From Rhodoplanes roseus (lineage in GTDB: Bacteria; Pseudomonadota; Alphaproteobacteria; Rhizobiales; Xanthobacteraceae), in contig NZ_NPEX01000018.1 of NCBI RefSeq assembly GCF_003258865.1, forward strand, positions 1-45,071: a stretch of 45,071 nt of DNA, given 5' to 3'. The notes beneath the pieces are model-generated. The model did no database searches. It was not told the origin of the DNA and was given only the letters and a program-made list of their open reading frames with translations. A program made the position numbers and the translations under genes. This document shows, piece after piece, positions 44,768 to 45,071 of this stretch. How positions within the stretch are numbered: position 1 is the stretch's first letter; each line of letters starts with the position of its first letter.

Positions 44768-45071
44768 TCAGCAGATTCTCGGGAGCTGCTCGCCGGCGAG
44801 CCAGTCGACGATGCGGCCGCCGCCGAAGGCCGTGGTCATCTGGACGAAGCGGTGCGGATCGTCGACGATCGTGCCGATGATCACGGCGTCGGCGCCGAGC
44901 GGATGCGCCCGCATGGCGGCCAGAAGCGCGTCGGCGCCTTCCGGGGCGACGACGGCGACCAGCTTGCCTTCGTTCGCCACGTTGAGCGGCTCGAGCCCCA
45001 GCAGCTCGCAGGCGGCGGCGACCTGCGGCTTCACCGGGATCGCGTCCTCGGCGATCACGATGCCGACGCCG
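44768..45071 (-). CDS. hypE: Hydrogenase maturation protein HypE, C-terminal part (cut by window edge)
   Basis: About 100 C-terminal residues of HypE, which dehydrates the carbamoyl group on its own C-terminal cysteine to make the cyanide ligands of NiFe hydrogenase. The fragment ends in GEQLPRIC, the diagnostic tail with the modified cysteine last. ACELLGLEPLNVANEGKLVA, then MRAHPLGADAVIIG are also HypE signatures. The gene continues beyond the right end of the window. Confidence 0.92.
   Translation of the reverse strand, partial: GVGIVIAEDAIPVKPQVAAACELLGLEPLNVANEGKLVAVVAPEGADALLAAMRAHPLGADAVIIGTIVDDPHRFVQMTTAFGGGRIVDWLAGEQLPRIC

Overview
The window is about 45 kb of GC-rich DNA that looks like an alphaproteobacterial chromosome. 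The evidence is strong codon bias, GTG starts, tightly overlapping operons, a tRNA-Arg(ACG) 3' half of alphaproteobacterial type, CoA-dependent aromatic degradation, and hypE-hoxA/hupR-hupT hydrogenase regulation. A Rhizobiales-like genus such as Rhodoplanes or Rhodopseudomonas would fit, but the genus is an inference.

Region 1 (1-17,923) is the right part of a genomic island. Its right edge is fixed by a tyrosine integrase (16,570-17,736) next to the 3' half of a tRNA-Arg(ACG) gene (17,875-17,923), the attachment site. The left edge is outside the window. From left to right it holds decayed fragments (a frameshifted TIGR02391-type gene, a truncated DUF4365-type nuclease-like protein, a serine-recombinase tail) and a small WGR protein. 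Two abutting insertion sequences follow (ISAzo13 family and IS630 family). Next is a minus-strand type II CBASS anti-phage operon (capV phospholipase, CD-NTase, E2-E1 Cap2, JAMM protease Cap3) whose genes are joined by GTGA overlaps. The IS pair replaced only the last residues of Cap3. After an IS21 remnant comes the replication-like core: an AlpA-type regulator, a VapE-like ATPase, and two large genes that look like DNA polymerase III clamp-loader subunits. One is DnaX-like. The other appears to be a delta-delta' fusion. A 63-bp array of 9-bp repeats lies at the start of the DnaX-like gene. This element-encoded clamp loader is the least ordinary part of the window.

Region 2 (18,097-24,755) holds a type I secretion operon (HlyD-like adaptor, PrtD-like ABC exporter, one small RTX-like substrate). 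Divergent from it is a NarL-type two-component pair whose sensor kinase is broken by one extra G in a run of five.

Region 3 (24,822-41,855) is a complete-looking catabolic locus for 2-aminobenzoate (anthranilate) through CoA thioesters. A five-part branched-chain-type ABC transporter (livFGMHJ) is read leftward. A bifunctional 2-aminobenzoyl-CoA monooxygenase/reductase and seven downstream beta-oxidation-like genes are read rightward. The CoA ligase is read leftward, and a MarR repressor rightward. Related AT-rich operator-like motifs lie at the livJ, monooxygenase, ligase and marR promoters, suggesting one regulon. A RidA deaminase inside the operon fits the enamine nature of the monooxygenase product.

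Region 4 (41,902-45,071) is the end of a hydrogenase maturation/regulation cluster: hupT-like kinase, hoxA/hupR-like sigma-54-type activator and the C-terminus of hypE.
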